The notes beneath the pieces are model-generated. The model saw only the letters and a program-made list of their open reading frames with translations, made no database searches and was not told the DNA's origin. A stretch of 64,000 nucleotides of DNA from Flavobacteriia bacterium (GTDB taxonomy: Bacteria > Bacteroidota > Bacteroidia > Flavobacteriales_D > Crocinitomicaceae), in NCBI GenBank assembly GCA_947450325.1, contig CANFUT010000019.1, forward strand, positions 20,331-84,330, given 5' to 3'. This document shows positions 35,222-44,954 of the stretch, one piece after another. Each line of letters begins with the position of its first letter. The first letter of the stretch is position 1. The position numbers and the translations under genes were made by a program.

Positions 35222-36625
35222 ATGTTCAAAAAACTGCTCTTCTTTTGTTTTATCTGTTTGAATTTTTATTCTTTTTCGCAAGATTTAAGTGAATTTTACG
35301 TTAAAAATATAGATACTGTTGATTTATACAAGAATTTAGATTACTTAGCTTCTAATAAATTACAAGGGAGAAAGACAGGACAAAAAGGACAAAAAAAAGC
35401 AGCCGCTTATATTGAATCACAATTTAAAAAATCAGGTGTAGCTCCTTTTCCTGGAAAAGATTATTATCAAAAATTTAATTTGCTTCAAAAAAAGAAATCT
35501 GGAAGCATGACTTTTGAGAATAAGAATTATCATTTTCCGAAGGATTTTGGATTTAAAAGTTTGTATCAAAAGTTTGATTTTGATGTCAAATCTGCTTTTT
35601 ATATTTTAGGTAAAGATCTTATTGCTACCAAAACGAATTTTAACAATGAGTTTGTGTTGATTGAAATTGATAATATCCAAACATTCGATTTCGAATTGGT
35701 AGAAAATATTAGAACTCGAGGAATCATTTTTTTAGTAAATAATTATCATGCGGAAAACTATGAATCGCTTCAAACAAAAGATTTGGCGATGATTCAAGAG
35801 GAAGTTAAAATTCCAATGATTTATTTAAATAAAAAGAAGCTTCCAATGAAATTCATTCAGTCGTTGGTTTTGAATAAATCAAATACTTTTACTTTGAACT
35901 TTAAATTGAATCCAAAACCTAAATATAGATTAACTGAAAATGTCATTGGATTTATTGAAGGAAGTGATCCAGTTTTGAAAAACGAGGTGATAGTGATTAG
36001 CGCTCATTATGATCATTTAGGTGTAGAAAAAAGAAAAGTGTTCAATGGAGCCGATGACAATGGTTCTGGAACAACAGCCTTATTAGAAATTGCTCAAGCT
36101 TTCCAACAAGCAAAAAAGGATGGGAAAAATCCAAAAAGATCTATTTTATTTATTGCTTTGACTGGCGAAGAAATGGGATTATTTGGATCATCTTATTATG
36201 TTTCAAATCCATGGGTTCCATTAGAAAACACCATTACTGATATTAACATAGATATGATTGGTAGAGCATCAAAACCAGAAGAAAAAGAGACATTTTCTGT
36301 GTATGTCATAGGTTCAAATATATTGAGTGATGATTTGCATAACGCACAAGAATCGGCTAATAAACAATACACCAAGTTGAATTTAGATTACATGTACAAT
36401 GATGTAAATGAACCATTACGACTATATTATCGCTCAGATCACTTTAATTTTGCGAAAAATGGTATTCCGAGTGTTTTTTACTTTGGTGGATTTCATGATG
36501 ATTATCACAAAACAACAGATGATATTGAAAGTATTAATTTTAGAAAAATTGAACAGATTTCTAAAATGGTTTTTCACACTACATGGATGTTAGGAAATGC
36601 AAAAAACCGTCCTGCTTTGAAATAA
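35222..36625 (+). CDS. M28 family zinc aminopeptidase, secreted
   Basis: The signal peptide ends near residue 20 (YSFSQ). A PA-like insert lies between about 110 and 220. The M28 catalytic core follows: 'VISAHYDHLG' (about 258-267, first zinc His and Asp), 'NGADDNGSGTTALLEIAQ' (bridging Asp), 'LTGEEMGLFGSSYYV' (general base Glu and zinc Glu), 'DINIDMIGR' (Asp) and 'RSDHFNFA' (last zinc His). Glutamine-cyclase-like and aminopeptidase members share this pattern; with a PA insert and two-metal ligands it is most likely an aminopeptidase in the periplasm. Confidence 0.92.
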   Translation: MFKKLLFFCFICLNFYSFSQDLSEFYVKNIDTVDLYKNLDYLASNKLQGRKTGQKGQKKAAAYIESQFKKSGVAPFPGKDYYQKFNLLQKKKSGSMTFENKNYHFPKDFGFKSLYQKFDFDVKSAFYILGKDLIATKTNFNNEFVLIEIDNIQTFDFELVENIRTRGIIFLVNNYHAENYESLQTKDLAMIQEEVKIPMIYLNKKKLPMKFIQSLVLNKSNTFTLNFKLNPKPKYRLTENVIGFIEGSDPVLKNEVIVISAHYDHLGVEKRKVFNGADDNGSGTTALLEIAQAFQQAKKDGKNPKRSILFIALTGEEMGLFGSSYYVSNPWVPLENTITDINIDMIGRASKPEEKETFSVYVIGSNILSDDLHNAQESANKQYTKLNLDYMYNDVNEPLRLYYRSDHFNFAKNGIPSVFYFGGFHDDYHKTTDDIESINFRKIEQISKMVFHTTWMLGNAKNRPALK

Positions 36626-36626
36626 A

Positions 36627-37859
36627 TTATTTCAATAAATCTTGGATAAATAAATCCATTTCTGTTACATATTCTTCATACAATTTTCCTGTTCCTGGAC
36701 CATTGAAACCTGTATGTACTCTTTTTACTTCACCGTCTCGTCCAATCACAATTGCTGTGGGAAATGACATAATTTGATTCAACATCGAAAATTGTTCAGA
36801 AGCTAAACCTTTATTTGCAGAACCGCCGACTAGAAATTGGAAATCTAAATGATGTCTTTCTTTTAGTAGTTTGATTTTATTTACTTGTCCTTCAAAATCA
36901 TTTGGTGTTTCGTAGCCAACAGCGATTATTTCTAACCCTTTTTCATGGTATTTTGCATACAGCTCTTTGAAAAACTTGGTTTCATCCATGCAATTTGGAC
37001 ACCATGTACCCATAATTTGAACAATGGTTACTTTATTTTCAAACGCAGGATTTGGAAATAAAAAATCGGTTCCTTCCAAGGTTTTCATTTTGAAAGTAAA
37101 AGGTTCTTTTTTTACAACATAAGTCAACGAATCTGGATTTCTAAGTTGAAACGTAGAATCATTTGTCGCAATCCAATTAGTTGAATAGTGTTTGCCAGAA
37201 TAAAATTTCCCTTGAATCGTTTCTGTTGAATCAATAAACCCTGAAAAATGAAATGCATGTGATCCATCAAAGCAAGAAAGTGTAAAATTCTTCCCTGTTA
37301 CCGTTCCTTCTAAAAAGCGATAATCACCCGTTTCTGTCAAAAAAGTTCCTGTTATTTTATTTTCAAAGTTTTTAAAAACACCTATTGCCATAGATTCGTC
37401 TTCCGTATTTGGATCAAATGTTGTTTTCCATCGACCTGTGAAGTCGAAATTATTTAATGAAGTAGATTTTTCTGTTTCGCCATAGACTGCTTTAAAAGGA
37501 ATTTGATATTGATTTCCTTTGTTAAAGTTTTTCCAATAGCCAACGAGTAATTTTTTGTTTTCTACCTTAAATTTTAGTGTAGAATGAAAGTTAGGGAAAT
37601 CAATTTTTACGGAGTCATTTTCAAAAACGAGTTGATTTAAAACAATTTTTTCTTCTGCGTTGTGAATAGAAAAAACCATGTGTTTCTTCTGTTTTTCAAT
37701 TTCCATTCTAAATGGTAAAACTGTTTCTTTATTCAATTGCAATGTACCGCTCCATTTTCCAGATTGAATTTTAGATTGCGCAAAAAACGCATTTGTAGTA
37801 CTTGTATAAAAGCCCAAAAATAAACTCAAAAAGAAAATAGTGGTTGATTTTAAAAACAT
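36627..37859 (-). CDS. TlpA-like thioredoxin-fold protein, periplasmic
   Basis: The signal peptide ends near residue 28 (FFAQS). Residues about 30-245 are a beta-rich lipocalin-like region of the Bacteroidota TlpA group. The C-terminal 150 residues are a thioredoxin fold with the redox motif 'GTWCPNCMDETKFF' (WCxxC, about 290) and a cis-Pro loop 'SFPTAIVIGRDG' near 365. It likely acts as a thiol-disulfide reductase in the envelope. Divergent from the ECF sigma gene with 78 bp between them. Confidence 0.88.
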   Translation of the reverse strand: MFLKSTTIFFLSLFLGFYTSTTNAFFAQSKIQSGKWSGTLQLNKETVLPFRMEIEKQKKHMVFSIHNAEEKIVLNQLVFENDSVKIDFPNFHSTLKFKVENKKLLVGYWKNFNKGNQYQIPFKAVYGETEKSTSLNNFDFTGRWKTTFDPNTEDESMAIGVFKNFENKITGTFLTETGDYRFLEGTVTGKNFTLSCFDGSHAFHFSGFIDSTETIQGKFYSGKHYSTNWIATNDSTFQLRNPDSLTYVVKKEPFTFKMKTLEGTDFLFPNPAFENKVTIVQIMGTWCPNCMDETKFFKELYAKYHEKGLEIIAVGYETPNDFEGQVNKIKLLKERHHLDFQFLVGGSANKGLASEQFSMLNQIMSFPTAIVIGRDGEVKRVHTGFNGPGTGKLYEEYVTEMDLFIQDLLK

Positions 37860-37937
37860 CTCTAACTTTGATTCAGATGACGAAAATACTTTTTTTCTTT
37901 AAAATAATTGTAGAATGCAACTTTTTAGAAAGAAATA

Positions 37938-38498
37938 ATGTCTAATACTCAAGCAAGCGTTATGGATGACAACACTTTGGTTATAGAATGTGTTAAATGT
38001 AATCCCAAGGCTCAGCGATTGTTGTTTGATAAATTTGCTCCTAAAATGTTGACTGTTTGTTTGCGCTACGCAAAAGATACGACAGAAGCTGAAGATGTTT
38101 TACAAGAAGGTTTTGTAAAAGTGTTTGGTAAGTTGTCGGACTTCAAAATGGAAGGTTCGTTGGAGGGTTGGATTCGTAGAATTATGGTCAACACGTCACT
38201 CGATGCGCTTCGCAAAAACAAAAAATATTTGACTGATGCTAAATTGGAAGATGTAGAATATAAAGTAATGTCTTTAGAGTCTGCCTCAGATCAATTGCAA
38301 GCAGAAGACTTGTTAAAACTAGTTCAATCATTGCCAGAAGGTTATAAAGTTGTTTTTAATCTTTTTGCAATTGAAGGTTATAGTCACAAAGAAATAGCAG
38401 ATTTATTAGGTGTGAGTGAAAACACATCTAAATCACAATATTCGAGGGCGAGGGCTCATTTAAGAATGCAATTAGAAAAATTAGAAATTGAAAGATAA
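37938..38498 (+). CDS. ECF-family RNA polymerase sigma factor
   Basis: It has sigma-70 region 2 at about 20-95 ('AKDTTEAEDVLQEGFVKVF', 'LEGWIRRIMVNTSLD') and region 4 at about 130-180 ('LPEGYKVVFNLFAIEGYSHKEIADLLGVS'). It lacks regions 1 and 3, as in all extracytoplasmic-function factors. The next gene overlaps its end by 11 nt and encodes a one-pass membrane protein that is the likely anti-sigma factor. Target promoters are unknown. Confidence 0.93.
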   Translation: MSNTQASVMDDNTLVIECVKCNPKAQRLLFDKFAPKMLTVCLRYAKDTTEAEDVLQEGFVKVFGKLSDFKMEGSLEGWIRRIMVNTSLDALRKNKKYLTDAKLEDVEYKVMSLESASDQLQAEDLLKLVQSLPEGYKVVFNLFAIEGYSHKEIADLLGVSENTSKSQYSRARAHLRMQLEKLEIER

Positions 38499-39348
38499 AG
38501 ACTACATAAAAGATTTGTTTTCTGAGAAACTGGCCAACCACGAGGTTCCTGTAAGGAGCGATTTGTGGTCTGGAATTCAGTCTCAAATTGGAAATACAGC
38601 CACCTCAACTGTGGTTGCAAAAGGCATCTCGTCTTCATTGAAATTGATGATTGGAATAGCTTCTTCTGTTGCGGTAATTGGAACTACCGTTTGGATTGCT
38701 TCTTCTCCAGAAAAGAGCAAGGAACAACAACAAGTTCACATCGCTCAAAACCATGGAAATGAAAATGCCAAAGAAGTAATAAAAAACGGTGTAAAATCAG
38801 GTGTAACAAATAGTACTAATGTTGATGCAATTGCTATACAAACGTTACCAATTGTTCCTCAAATTGAATTGCCGTCTAACAGCTATCTTGACGAATGGAT
38901 TTCGAGAGAAAGACAATTGTATGGAACTGATATTATAAGTAAGCAAGTTACACCTCCCGCTGATGAAGATCATGGTACTATCGATAAAGCAGGTGTTAAC
39001 GACGCGAGTAATTCAGCAAGTAATACTAATAATGCTACACCAGATCTAGTTGAAACGAAGACATACGAAGACGGTAAAATTGAAGAGTTTTTCAATGTGT
39101 TTACACCTAATGGAGACGGAATGAATGACTATTTCTTTCTTAAATCAGAAAATTTAAAAGATTTCACCATCCGAATTTTCAATGAAAGAAATGAATTTGT
39201 GTTTCAATCCACAGATAAAGATTTTAAATGGTTTGGATTAGATCCAGCCGGTAATATGGTTGAAGCGGGCAATTATGGATACGTGATTTTCGCCACAGAT
39301 TTGAACGGAAAAAGCATCAAAATGTTCAAAAGTTTGACAATCAAATAA
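38488..39348 (+). CDS. Single-pass membrane protein with T9SS type B-like tail; likely anti-sigma factor
   Basis: It has a short cytosolic N-terminus (1-49, with 'VRSDLWSGIQSQIG', a pattern common in Bacteroidota anti-sigma factors), one transmembrane helix (about 50-71) and a low-complexity Asn/Ser/Thr linker. The last 84 residues (about 203-286) begin 'VFTPNGDGMNDYF' and match the gliding motility-associated C-terminal domain (CHU_C / T9SS type B). The start is TTG at 38488, inside the sigma gene (11-nt overlap), so translation is coupled. A terminator follows. The combination of membrane anti-sigma and sorting-like tail is unusual (see findings). Confidence 0.75.
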   Translation: MKDKDYIKDLFSEKLANHEVPVRSDLWSGIQSQIGNTATSTVVAKGISSSLKLMIGIASSVAVIGTTVWIASSPEKSKEQQQVHIAQNHGNENAKEVIKNGVKSGVTNSTNVDAIAIQTLPIVPQIELPSNSYLDEWISRERQLYGTDIISKQVTPPADEDHGTIDKAGVNDASNSASNTNNATPDLVETKTYEDGKIEEFFNVFTPNGDGMNDYFFLKSENLKDFTIRIFNERNEFVFQSTDKDFKWFGLDPAGNMVEAGNYGYVIFATDLNGKSIKMFKSLTIK

Positions 39349-39386
39349 GTTTCTTAGAAATAATTACTCCTGTATTTCTAAATTAA

Positions 39387-39415
39387 AGAGGTTTCATATG
39401 AGGCCTCTTTTTTTT
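39387..39415 (+). terminator. Intrinsic terminator
   Basis: AGAGG (39387-39391) pairs with CCTCT (39404-39408), with a TCATATGA palindrome in between, followed by eight Ts. It ends the sigma/anti-sigma operon. Confidence 0.8.
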
Positions 39416-39430
39416 GTAATTAATGCGCAT

Positions 39431-39465
39431 AAAAAAACCCGTAACTTATTCATTTACGGGTTTTT
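39431..39465 (-). terminator. Intrinsic terminator after tRNA-Cys
   Basis: On the minus strand, AACCCGTAA and TTACGGGTT form a 9-bp stem around an ATGAATAAG loop, followed by a T-run. It begins 2 nt past the tRNA 3' end. Confidence 0.9.
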
Positions 39466-39466
39466 G

Positions 39467-39537
39467 AGGTCTCGAGCGGATTCGAACCGCTGTAGACGGT
39501 TTTGCAGACCGCTGCCTAACCGCTCGGCCACGAGACC
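39467..39537 (-). tRNA. tRNA-Cys (GCA)
   Basis: On the minus strand: acceptor GGTCTCG/CGAGACC with discriminator T (U73, expected for tRNA-Cys), D-arm GCCGAGCGGTTAGGC, anticodon stem GCGGT/ACCGT-like with loop CTGCAAA (anticodon GCA), short variable loop and T-arm AGCGGTTCGAATCCGCT. CCA is not encoded. It is bracketed by a promoter and a terminator. Confidence 0.95.
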
Positions 39538-39548
39538 AGAACGGATTG

Positions 39549-39578
39549 CAAAATTAGCAAAATTTCTTTTGAATCAAA
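39549..39578 (-). promoter_or_regulatory. Predicted tRNA-Cys promoter
   Basis: On the minus strand TTTG (39575-39578), an 18-nt spacer and TAATTTTG (39549-39556). The -7 box ends 11 nt before the tRNA. It overlaps the first few bases of the end of folB. Confidence 0.55.
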
Positions 39579-39942
39579 CCTTTTTGATGCTTTCCTCTAT
39601 AATTATTGCTACATTTTCAACATCACCGTTTATTGGTGGACAAATCTTCGTGATTTTCACTTTGATCTGATGTAAGTTATTCAATGTAGTTTTTAATTTT
39701 TCAATGATTCGGTATCCAACATGCTCTATTAGTTTTGAACGGATTGCCATTTCTTCAGCCACAATTTTGTTTACGATGACATAGTCAATCGTATTTTCCA
39801 GAGTGTCTGTTTCTGCGGCCAACTGAAAATCTGTTTCCATCCAAACATCCACTAAATAGTTTCCGCCAATCTTACCTTCTTCTGGCAGACAGCCATGAAA
39901 AGCATATAGTTTTATTCCGTTGACCTCGATGATATGTTTCAT
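39574..39942 (-). CDS. folB: Dihydroneopterin aldolase
   Basis: Converts 7,8-dihydroneopterin to 6-hydroxymethyl-dihydropterin in folate synthesis. 'IKLYAFHGCLPEEG' near 10-23 and 'NTIDYVIVNKIV' near 50-61 match the FolB pattern, as does the C-terminal 'VKITKICPPI' (Lys about 98-101 as catalytic candidate). 122 residues is normal. It follows gltX by a single base and is co-transcribed. Confidence 0.92.
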   Translation of the reverse strand: MKHIIEVNGIKLYAFHGCLPEEGKIGGNYLVDVWMETDFQLAAETDTLENTIDYVIVNKIVAEEMAIRSKLIEHVGYRIIEKLKTTLNNLHQIKVKITKICPPINGDVENVAIIIEESIKKV

Positions 39943-39943
39943 C

Positions 39944-41464
39944 TTATGAATGTGATTTCAGTTTTTCTAATCCTTCATACATTCTTTCAACACACTCTTC
40001 TTGTCCAATGAATGAGGCTATTTCAAACATACTTGGTCCCATTCCTGCTCCTGTAATAAGCAATCTGAACAAAGGTAACACAGCACCAATTCCAAGTTGT
40101 TTTGCTTCTAAAAATGATTTAAATGCTACTTCAATCGTACTTGGATAAAAATCTGTCAATGATTTCAAACGATCATTCCATTCTGACATTAATACAGCAG
40201 AATCTGATTTCCATTTTTTAGAGACTGTTTGCTCGTCAAAAATTTCAGGTCTATGCAACAAATAATCGCCTTCTGTTAAAATGTCGTCAACAAACGTTGC
40301 GCGTTCTTTCATCAATCTTGCAACATCAACCAAAGCGTCTTTATCGTATTTATTGTTTAATTTTTGCGATAATATGTCTGCAAGGGCTTCGTTAGAAGTA
40401 TTTCTTAAATATTGTTGTTGAAACCATTTTGTTTTATCTGCGTCAAATTTTGCTCCTGCTTTTCCTACTCTTTCTAAAGTAAAAATTTCAGCTAATTCTT
40501 CAATTGAAAACAATTCTTGTGTCGTTCCTGGATTCCATCCTAAGAATGCCAACATATTTACAAATGCTTCTGGAAAGTATCCAGATTCTCTATAGCCCGT
40601 GTATTTTTCTCCTTCTACTGAAAGCCAATCTGTTGGGAAAACAGGAAAACCTAATCGGTCTCCATCTCTTTTGGAAAGTTTTCCGTTTCCGTCAGGTCTT
40701 AGTAACAAAGGTAAGTGTGCAAATTTTGGACAATCCCAACCAAATGAATCATAAAGTAGAACGTGAAGTGGCGCAGATGGCAACCATTCTTCTCCCCTAA
40801 TCACATGACTGATTTCCATCAAATGATCATCTACAATATTTGCTAAATGATATGTTGGCATTCCGTCGCTTTTAAACAAAACTTTGTCGTCCAAATTATT
40901 CGTGTTCACGACTACCCAACCTCTGATAATATCTTCGAAACGAACATCAATGTTTCTTGGCATTTTCATGCGAATCACATATTGATCGCCATTTTCAAGT
41001 CTTCTTTTTACTTCGTCGGCAGATAATGTCAAAGAGTTTTTTAGCGACATTCTTGTAACGGTGTTGTATTGCCAGTTAGGCATACCCATTGCTTTCGCTT
41101 GTGCTCGAACATTGTCTAATTCTTCGGCTGTATCAAAAGCGTAATAAGCTTTATCATTGGCAACCAGTTCTTCCGCAAAAGGTTTGTAAAGTTCTTTTCT
41201 TTCAGATTGGATATATGGACCGTAGTTTCCTCCTATTCCTGGACCTTCAGTTGCGTGAATTCCACACCATTTAAGTGCATCCAAAATATATTCTTGTGCT
41301 CCTTCAACAAATCTAGTTTGATCTGTATCTTCTATTCTAATAATGAAAGTACCGTTGTTTTTTTTGGCAAAAAGATAATTGTACAATGCTGTACGAACGC
41401 CTCCCATGTGCAACGGACCCGTTGGTGAAGGAGCAAAACGAACGCGAACTGGTTTGTCTGACAT
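39944..41464 (-). CDS. gltX: Glutamate--tRNA ligase
   Basis: Class I aminoacyl-tRNA synthetase charging tRNA-Glu. The HIGH-type motif is 'FAPSPTGPLHMGG' (about 10-22) and the KMSKS-type motif 'GKLSKRDGDRLG' (about 262-273). 'RIEDTDQTRF' near 43 is the usual amino-acid binding strand. 506 residues fits the bacterial discriminating/non-discriminating family. A -7-like TATCTTTG lies at 41482-41489 on the minus strand. Confidence 0.97.
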   Translation of the reverse strand: MSDKPVRVRFAPSPTGPLHMGGVRTALYNYLFAKKNNGTFIIRIEDTDQTRFVEGAQEYILDALKWCGIHATEGPGIGGNYGPYIQSERKELYKPFAEELVANDKAYYAFDTAEELDNVRAQAKAMGMPNWQYNTVTRMSLKNSLTLSADEVKRRLENGDQYVIRMKMPRNIDVRFEDIIRGWVVVNTNNLDDKVLFKSDGMPTYHLANIVDDHLMEISHVIRGEEWLPSAPLHVLLYDSFGWDCPKFAHLPLLLRPDGNGKLSKRDGDRLGFPVFPTDWLSVEGEKYTGYRESGYFPEAFVNMLAFLGWNPGTTQELFSIEELAEIFTLERVGKAGAKFDADKTKWFQQQYLRNTSNEALADILSQKLNNKYDKDALVDVARLMKERATFVDDILTEGDYLLHRPEIFDEQTVSKKWKSDSAVLMSEWNDRLKSLTDFYPSTIEVAFKSFLEAKQLGIGAVLPLFRLLITGAGMGPSMFEIASFIGQEECVERMYEGLEKLKSHS

Positions 41465-41589
41465 ACTTGATAATTTTATCGCAAAGATAATCTTTTGAAC
41501 ATCAAATTTCTTGTTCCAGTTTAGTTTTTGTTTGTTCTTTGATGAATAAGTTTTACTTTAGTAAGTTATTCTATATACAATATGTGCGG

Positions 41590-44500
41590 ATGGAACCTTT
41601 TGAACATTTATTAAATCAGATAGATGCTTTTATTAGAAAGTATTACAAAAATGAAATGCTAAAAGGAGGAATTTTATTCTTAGGCGTTTTGTTATTGAGT
41701 TATCTTATTGTTGCTTCTTTGGAGTTTTTTGGAAGATTTTCTTCTTCCGTTAGGGCTTTTTTGTTTTTCAGCTTTTTGGCTACCAATTTATTTTTATTGG
41801 TCAAGTATTTAATCATTCCTTTACTTAAATTAATTTCCTTCGGAAAACGTATTGATAGATATCAAGCTTCATCGATTATTGGTTCTTTTTTTCCAAATGT
41901 CTCCGACAGGTTGTTGAATACGCTTCAATTGAACGACTCTTTATCTAATCAAGATGTTAATTTCGAATTGATCAGGGCCAGCGTAGTACAAAAATCTCAA
42001 AGTTTGTCTATTGTTCCATTTGTAAACGGGATTGATTTGAAGAGGAATCTCAAGTATGCTAAATATGTTGTGCCTATTATAGTTGTTTTCGTCGTCATTT
42101 CTTTCGCTTTTCCAAAGTTAATTACTCAGGGTACAAATCGCATCGTACATTATAACCAAGAATTTGCCATTGAGGCTCCGTTTGATTTTATTTTGACCAC
42201 TCCACTTGACGGTTTTGAGGAAGGTCAAGACATTCCTGTGGGCGTTAAATTGAAGGGTGATGAATTGCCAGAAAAGATTTATTTGGTAAGTTCTCAAGGG
42301 AAGTTTCTAATGAATAGAACTTCTAAGATAGCTAGCTTTTATATTTTAAAGAACCTAAAGGAAGACGCTGTTTTTCATTTTGAAGCAAATGGTTTTTCTA
42401 GTAAGGAATACTTACTTCCTGTGGTTCCAAAGTCTGCCATTGGGCGTTTTCAAGCTGCGATTCATTATCCATCCTATTTGGGTAAGAAAGATGAAATTGT
42501 TTCAAATGCGGGTGATTTAGAAATTCCAGAGGGTACAATTGTAGAATGGAGTGTGTTGACTAAAAACACATCAAAAGTTTCTTTTAAATGGAATGATACG
42601 ACTCAGTTTTTTAGTGAGCAAGGCTTTAAGGTTAGAAGAAAGTTTAGAAATCCTACGGATTTGAAAGTGTCTTTAACCAACGCGTCGACCTCCAAAAAAG
42701 ATTCTTTGAATTATTCGATATCCGTTCTGAAAGATGCTTTCCCAAGTATTCAAGCTAAAGAAACTACAGATACTGTTTCTGATGCAATACGTTTTTTTGA
42801 AGGTCAAATTTCGGATGATTACGGATTAAGCTCTTTGACTTTCTATTATCAAATAGTATCAGAAAAAGGGATAAAAAAGCAGCAGAAACTTTCTGTTGCT
42901 AAAACTTATGGAACTGATATGCCATTCACGTTTGCAATAGATTTTCGACGTGAGGAACTTGCTGTAAATGATAAGATTGAGTATTATTTCATTGTGAGTG
43001 ATAATGATGGCGTTAACGGAAGTAAAAGTGTTCGTTCTCAAATGTTTGTATATGAGTTGCCTTCATTGTCAGAGTTGAATGAATTGAGAGATGAGGCGCA
43101 AAATCAGACTAAGAAGGAACTTAACGACCTACTTAATCGTACTAAAGAGTTTCAGAAAGATATTCAACGTTTAAAGAAAGAGACTTTGAATTCTAAGTCC
43201 AATGAATGGAATAAATTGAATCAAGTCAATCAATTGAAAGAGGAACAGCAATCTCTGCAAAAGTCACTTGAGCAGATGCAAATGCAAATGCAGGAAAGTA
43301 TTGATGAGAAGAATCAACTATCTGAAATGGATCCTGAGTTACTTGAGAAACAAGAGATGCTTGAGAAGTTACTTGAAGAAGTAATGGATGATGAGTTATT
43401 GGACTTATTGAAACAATTAGAAGATTTAATAAAGTCTCCAGATAAGAACCAAATGAATCAGAAGATGGACCAGCTTGAAATGAAGTCTGAGGACATGAAA
43501 AAGCAGTTGGATAGAAGTCTTGAAATGCTTAAAAAATTGCAAGTCAACGAGAAATTGGATGATATTCAGAAAGAATTGAATGAGTTATCTAAAGAGCAAA
43601 AAGAATTGAAAGAGTCTATTGAGATAAATCAATTAAATACTGAAAAGGCTGAAGAAAAGCAAAAAGATATTAATGAAAAGTTTGAACAAGTTAAAGAAGA
43701 TTTAAAGGAATTGAAAGAGTTAAATGAGGCGCTCGATAAACCTATGAATCTAGGTGATCAGGAGAAGGAAAAGGAAGAGATTACCAATGAATTGAAGGAA
43801 GCTAAAGAAAATTTGGAAAAGCAGAAAGAGAAAAAGGCAGGCGACAATCAACAGAAGTCTTCGGAGGAAATGAAGAAAATGGCTGATGAACTGGAGATGA
43901 TGCAATCGGCTGCTAACAAAAAACAAGACGAGGAGGATATAAATCTTTTGAGATCTATTTTAGAGAGTTTGATGACCTTAAGTTTTTCTGAGGAAGAAAC
44001 AATGCTGAAGTTCTCTAAAGTGCGTGATAACGATCCCTTTTATAGAAAATTAGGTCGTGTACAACGTAATATCATAGATGACACTAAAATTGTTTCTGAT
44101 AGTTTGGAGGCGCTTGCAAAAAGGCAGCCAAAGATTGCTACTTTCATTGATAAGGAACTCAATGATATTAAACAAAATTTTGATTTAGGCTTAGAGGATA
44201 TAGATGAGCACAGAAGACGTGAACTTGGTCAGCATTTGCAATTTGTAATGACTGCTTACAATAATTTGGCGTTGATGCTCAATGAGAGTTTACAAAGTAT
44301 CCAAAATCAAATGCAGAGTGAGATGCCTGGTTCTGGAAGTTGCGATAAACCCGGTGGTAAAGGTTCTAAACCTAAATCTGGGGACGATGCCGGCGATATG
44401 AAAGAAATGCTCAAGAAGCAGTTAGAGCAGATGAAAAAAGGCAACAATCCTGGTGGTAAAAGTCCTGGTGATAAAGAAGGTGAAGGTTCTCAAGGAATGC

Positions 44501-44931
44501 CTGGATTAGGCAATAAGGAAATTGCAAAAATGGCTGCTCAGCAGACTGCTATTCGTCAGCGGTTGGAGCAAATGCGAAATGAAATGAACAAAGAAGGAAC
44601 AGGTCTTGGAAATAAGCTTAATCCTTTGATTAATGATCTTGAGCAACAAGAAAAAGATTTGATCAATAAGCGCTTTTCTAAAGAGATGATTAAGCGTCAA
44701 CAAGATATTTTAACGCGATTACTTGAAAGTGAGAAAGCTTTGAATGAGAGGGGTTTTGAGGAAAAGAGAGAATCTAAATCTGGAAAAAATTTCAATTATA
44801 GTAACCAAAAGCGAATTGATGAGTATAATCAGCAAAAACTAAAACAAGTTGAATTGCTTCGTGCCGTGGATCCTTTATATAGAAAATATTATAGAGACAA
44901 AGCAAGTGAGTATTTTAACGGTGTTTTATAA
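41590..44931 (+). CDS. DUF4175-type giant membrane/coiled-coil protein
   Basis: A 1113-residue protein from the ATG at 41590 (an open frame extends 51 nt upstream). Two or three transmembrane segments lie within the first 160 residues, then one more near 175-195. Beta-rich domains fill about 200-490. A very long Lys/Glu/Gln/Met-rich coiled coil covers about 500-790 and 800-1090, broken by a Gly/Pro/Lys-rich segment near 925-980 ('GGKGSKPKSGDDAGD'). This matches the DUF4175 family of Bacteroidota. Function is unknown; an envelope-spanning structural role is plausible. It heads an operon with the RsbW-like ATPase, ybeY and mnmG. It uses AAG and GAG codons more than genes elsewhere in the window. 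Confidence 0.85.
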   Translation: MEPFEHLLNQIDAFIRKYYKNEMLKGGILFLGVLLLSYLIVASLEFFGRFSSSVRAFLFFSFLATNLFLLVKYLIIPLLKLISFGKRIDRYQASSIIGSFFPNVSDRLLNTLQLNDSLSNQDVNFELIRASVVQKSQSLSIVPFVNGIDLKRNLKYAKYVVPIIVVFVVISFAFPKLITQGTNRIVHYNQEFAIEAPFDFILTTPLDGFEEGQDIPVGVKLKGDELPEKIYLVSSQGKFLMNRTSKIASFYILKNLKEDAVFHFEANGFSSKEYLLPVVPKSAIGRFQAAIHYPSYLGKKDEIVSNAGDLEIPEGTIVEWSVLTKNTSKVSFKWNDTTQFFSEQGFKVRRKFRNPTDLKVSLTNASTSKKDSLNYSISVLKDAFPSIQAKETTDTVSDAIRFFEGQISDDYGLSSLTFYYQIVSEKGIKKQQKLSVAKTYGTDMPFTFAIDFRREELAVNDKIEYYFIVSDNDGVNGSKSVRSQMFVYELPSLSELNELRDEAQNQTKKELNDLLNRTKEFQKDIQRLKKETLNSKSNEWNKLNQVNQLKEEQQSLQKSLEQMQMQMQESIDEKNQLSEMDPELLEKQEMLEKLLEEVMDDELLDLLKQLEDLIKSPDKNQMNQKMDQLEMKSEDMKKQLDRSLEMLKKLQVNEKLDDIQKELNELSKEQKELKESIEINQLNTEKAEEKQKDINEKFEQVKEDLKELKELNEALDKPMNLGDQEKEKEEITNELKEAKENLEKQKEKKAGDNQQKSSEEMKKMADELEMMQSAANKKQDEEDINLLRSILESLMTLSFSEEETMLKFSKVRDNDPFYRKLGRVQRNIIDDTKIVSDSLEALAKRQPKIATFIDKELNDIKQNFDLGLEDIDEHRRRELGQHLQFVMTAYNNLALMLNESLQSIQNQMQSEMPGSGSCDKPGGKGSKPKSGDDAGDMKEMLKKQLEQMKKGNNPGGKSPGDKEGEGSQGMPGLGNKEIAKMAAQQTAIRQRLEQMRNEMNKEGTGLGNKLNPLINDLEQQEKDLINKRFSKEMIKRQQDILTRLLESEKALNERGFEEKRESKSGKNFNYSNQKRIDEYNQQKLKQVELLRAVDPLYRKYYRDKASEYFNGVL

Positions 44932-44954
44932 TTGTTTAGATTAATACTTTTAAA

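Noticed and set aside
38565..38762. Overlapping open frame in the anti-sigma gene
   Set aside because: Out-of-frame shadow of the gene at 38488-39348.
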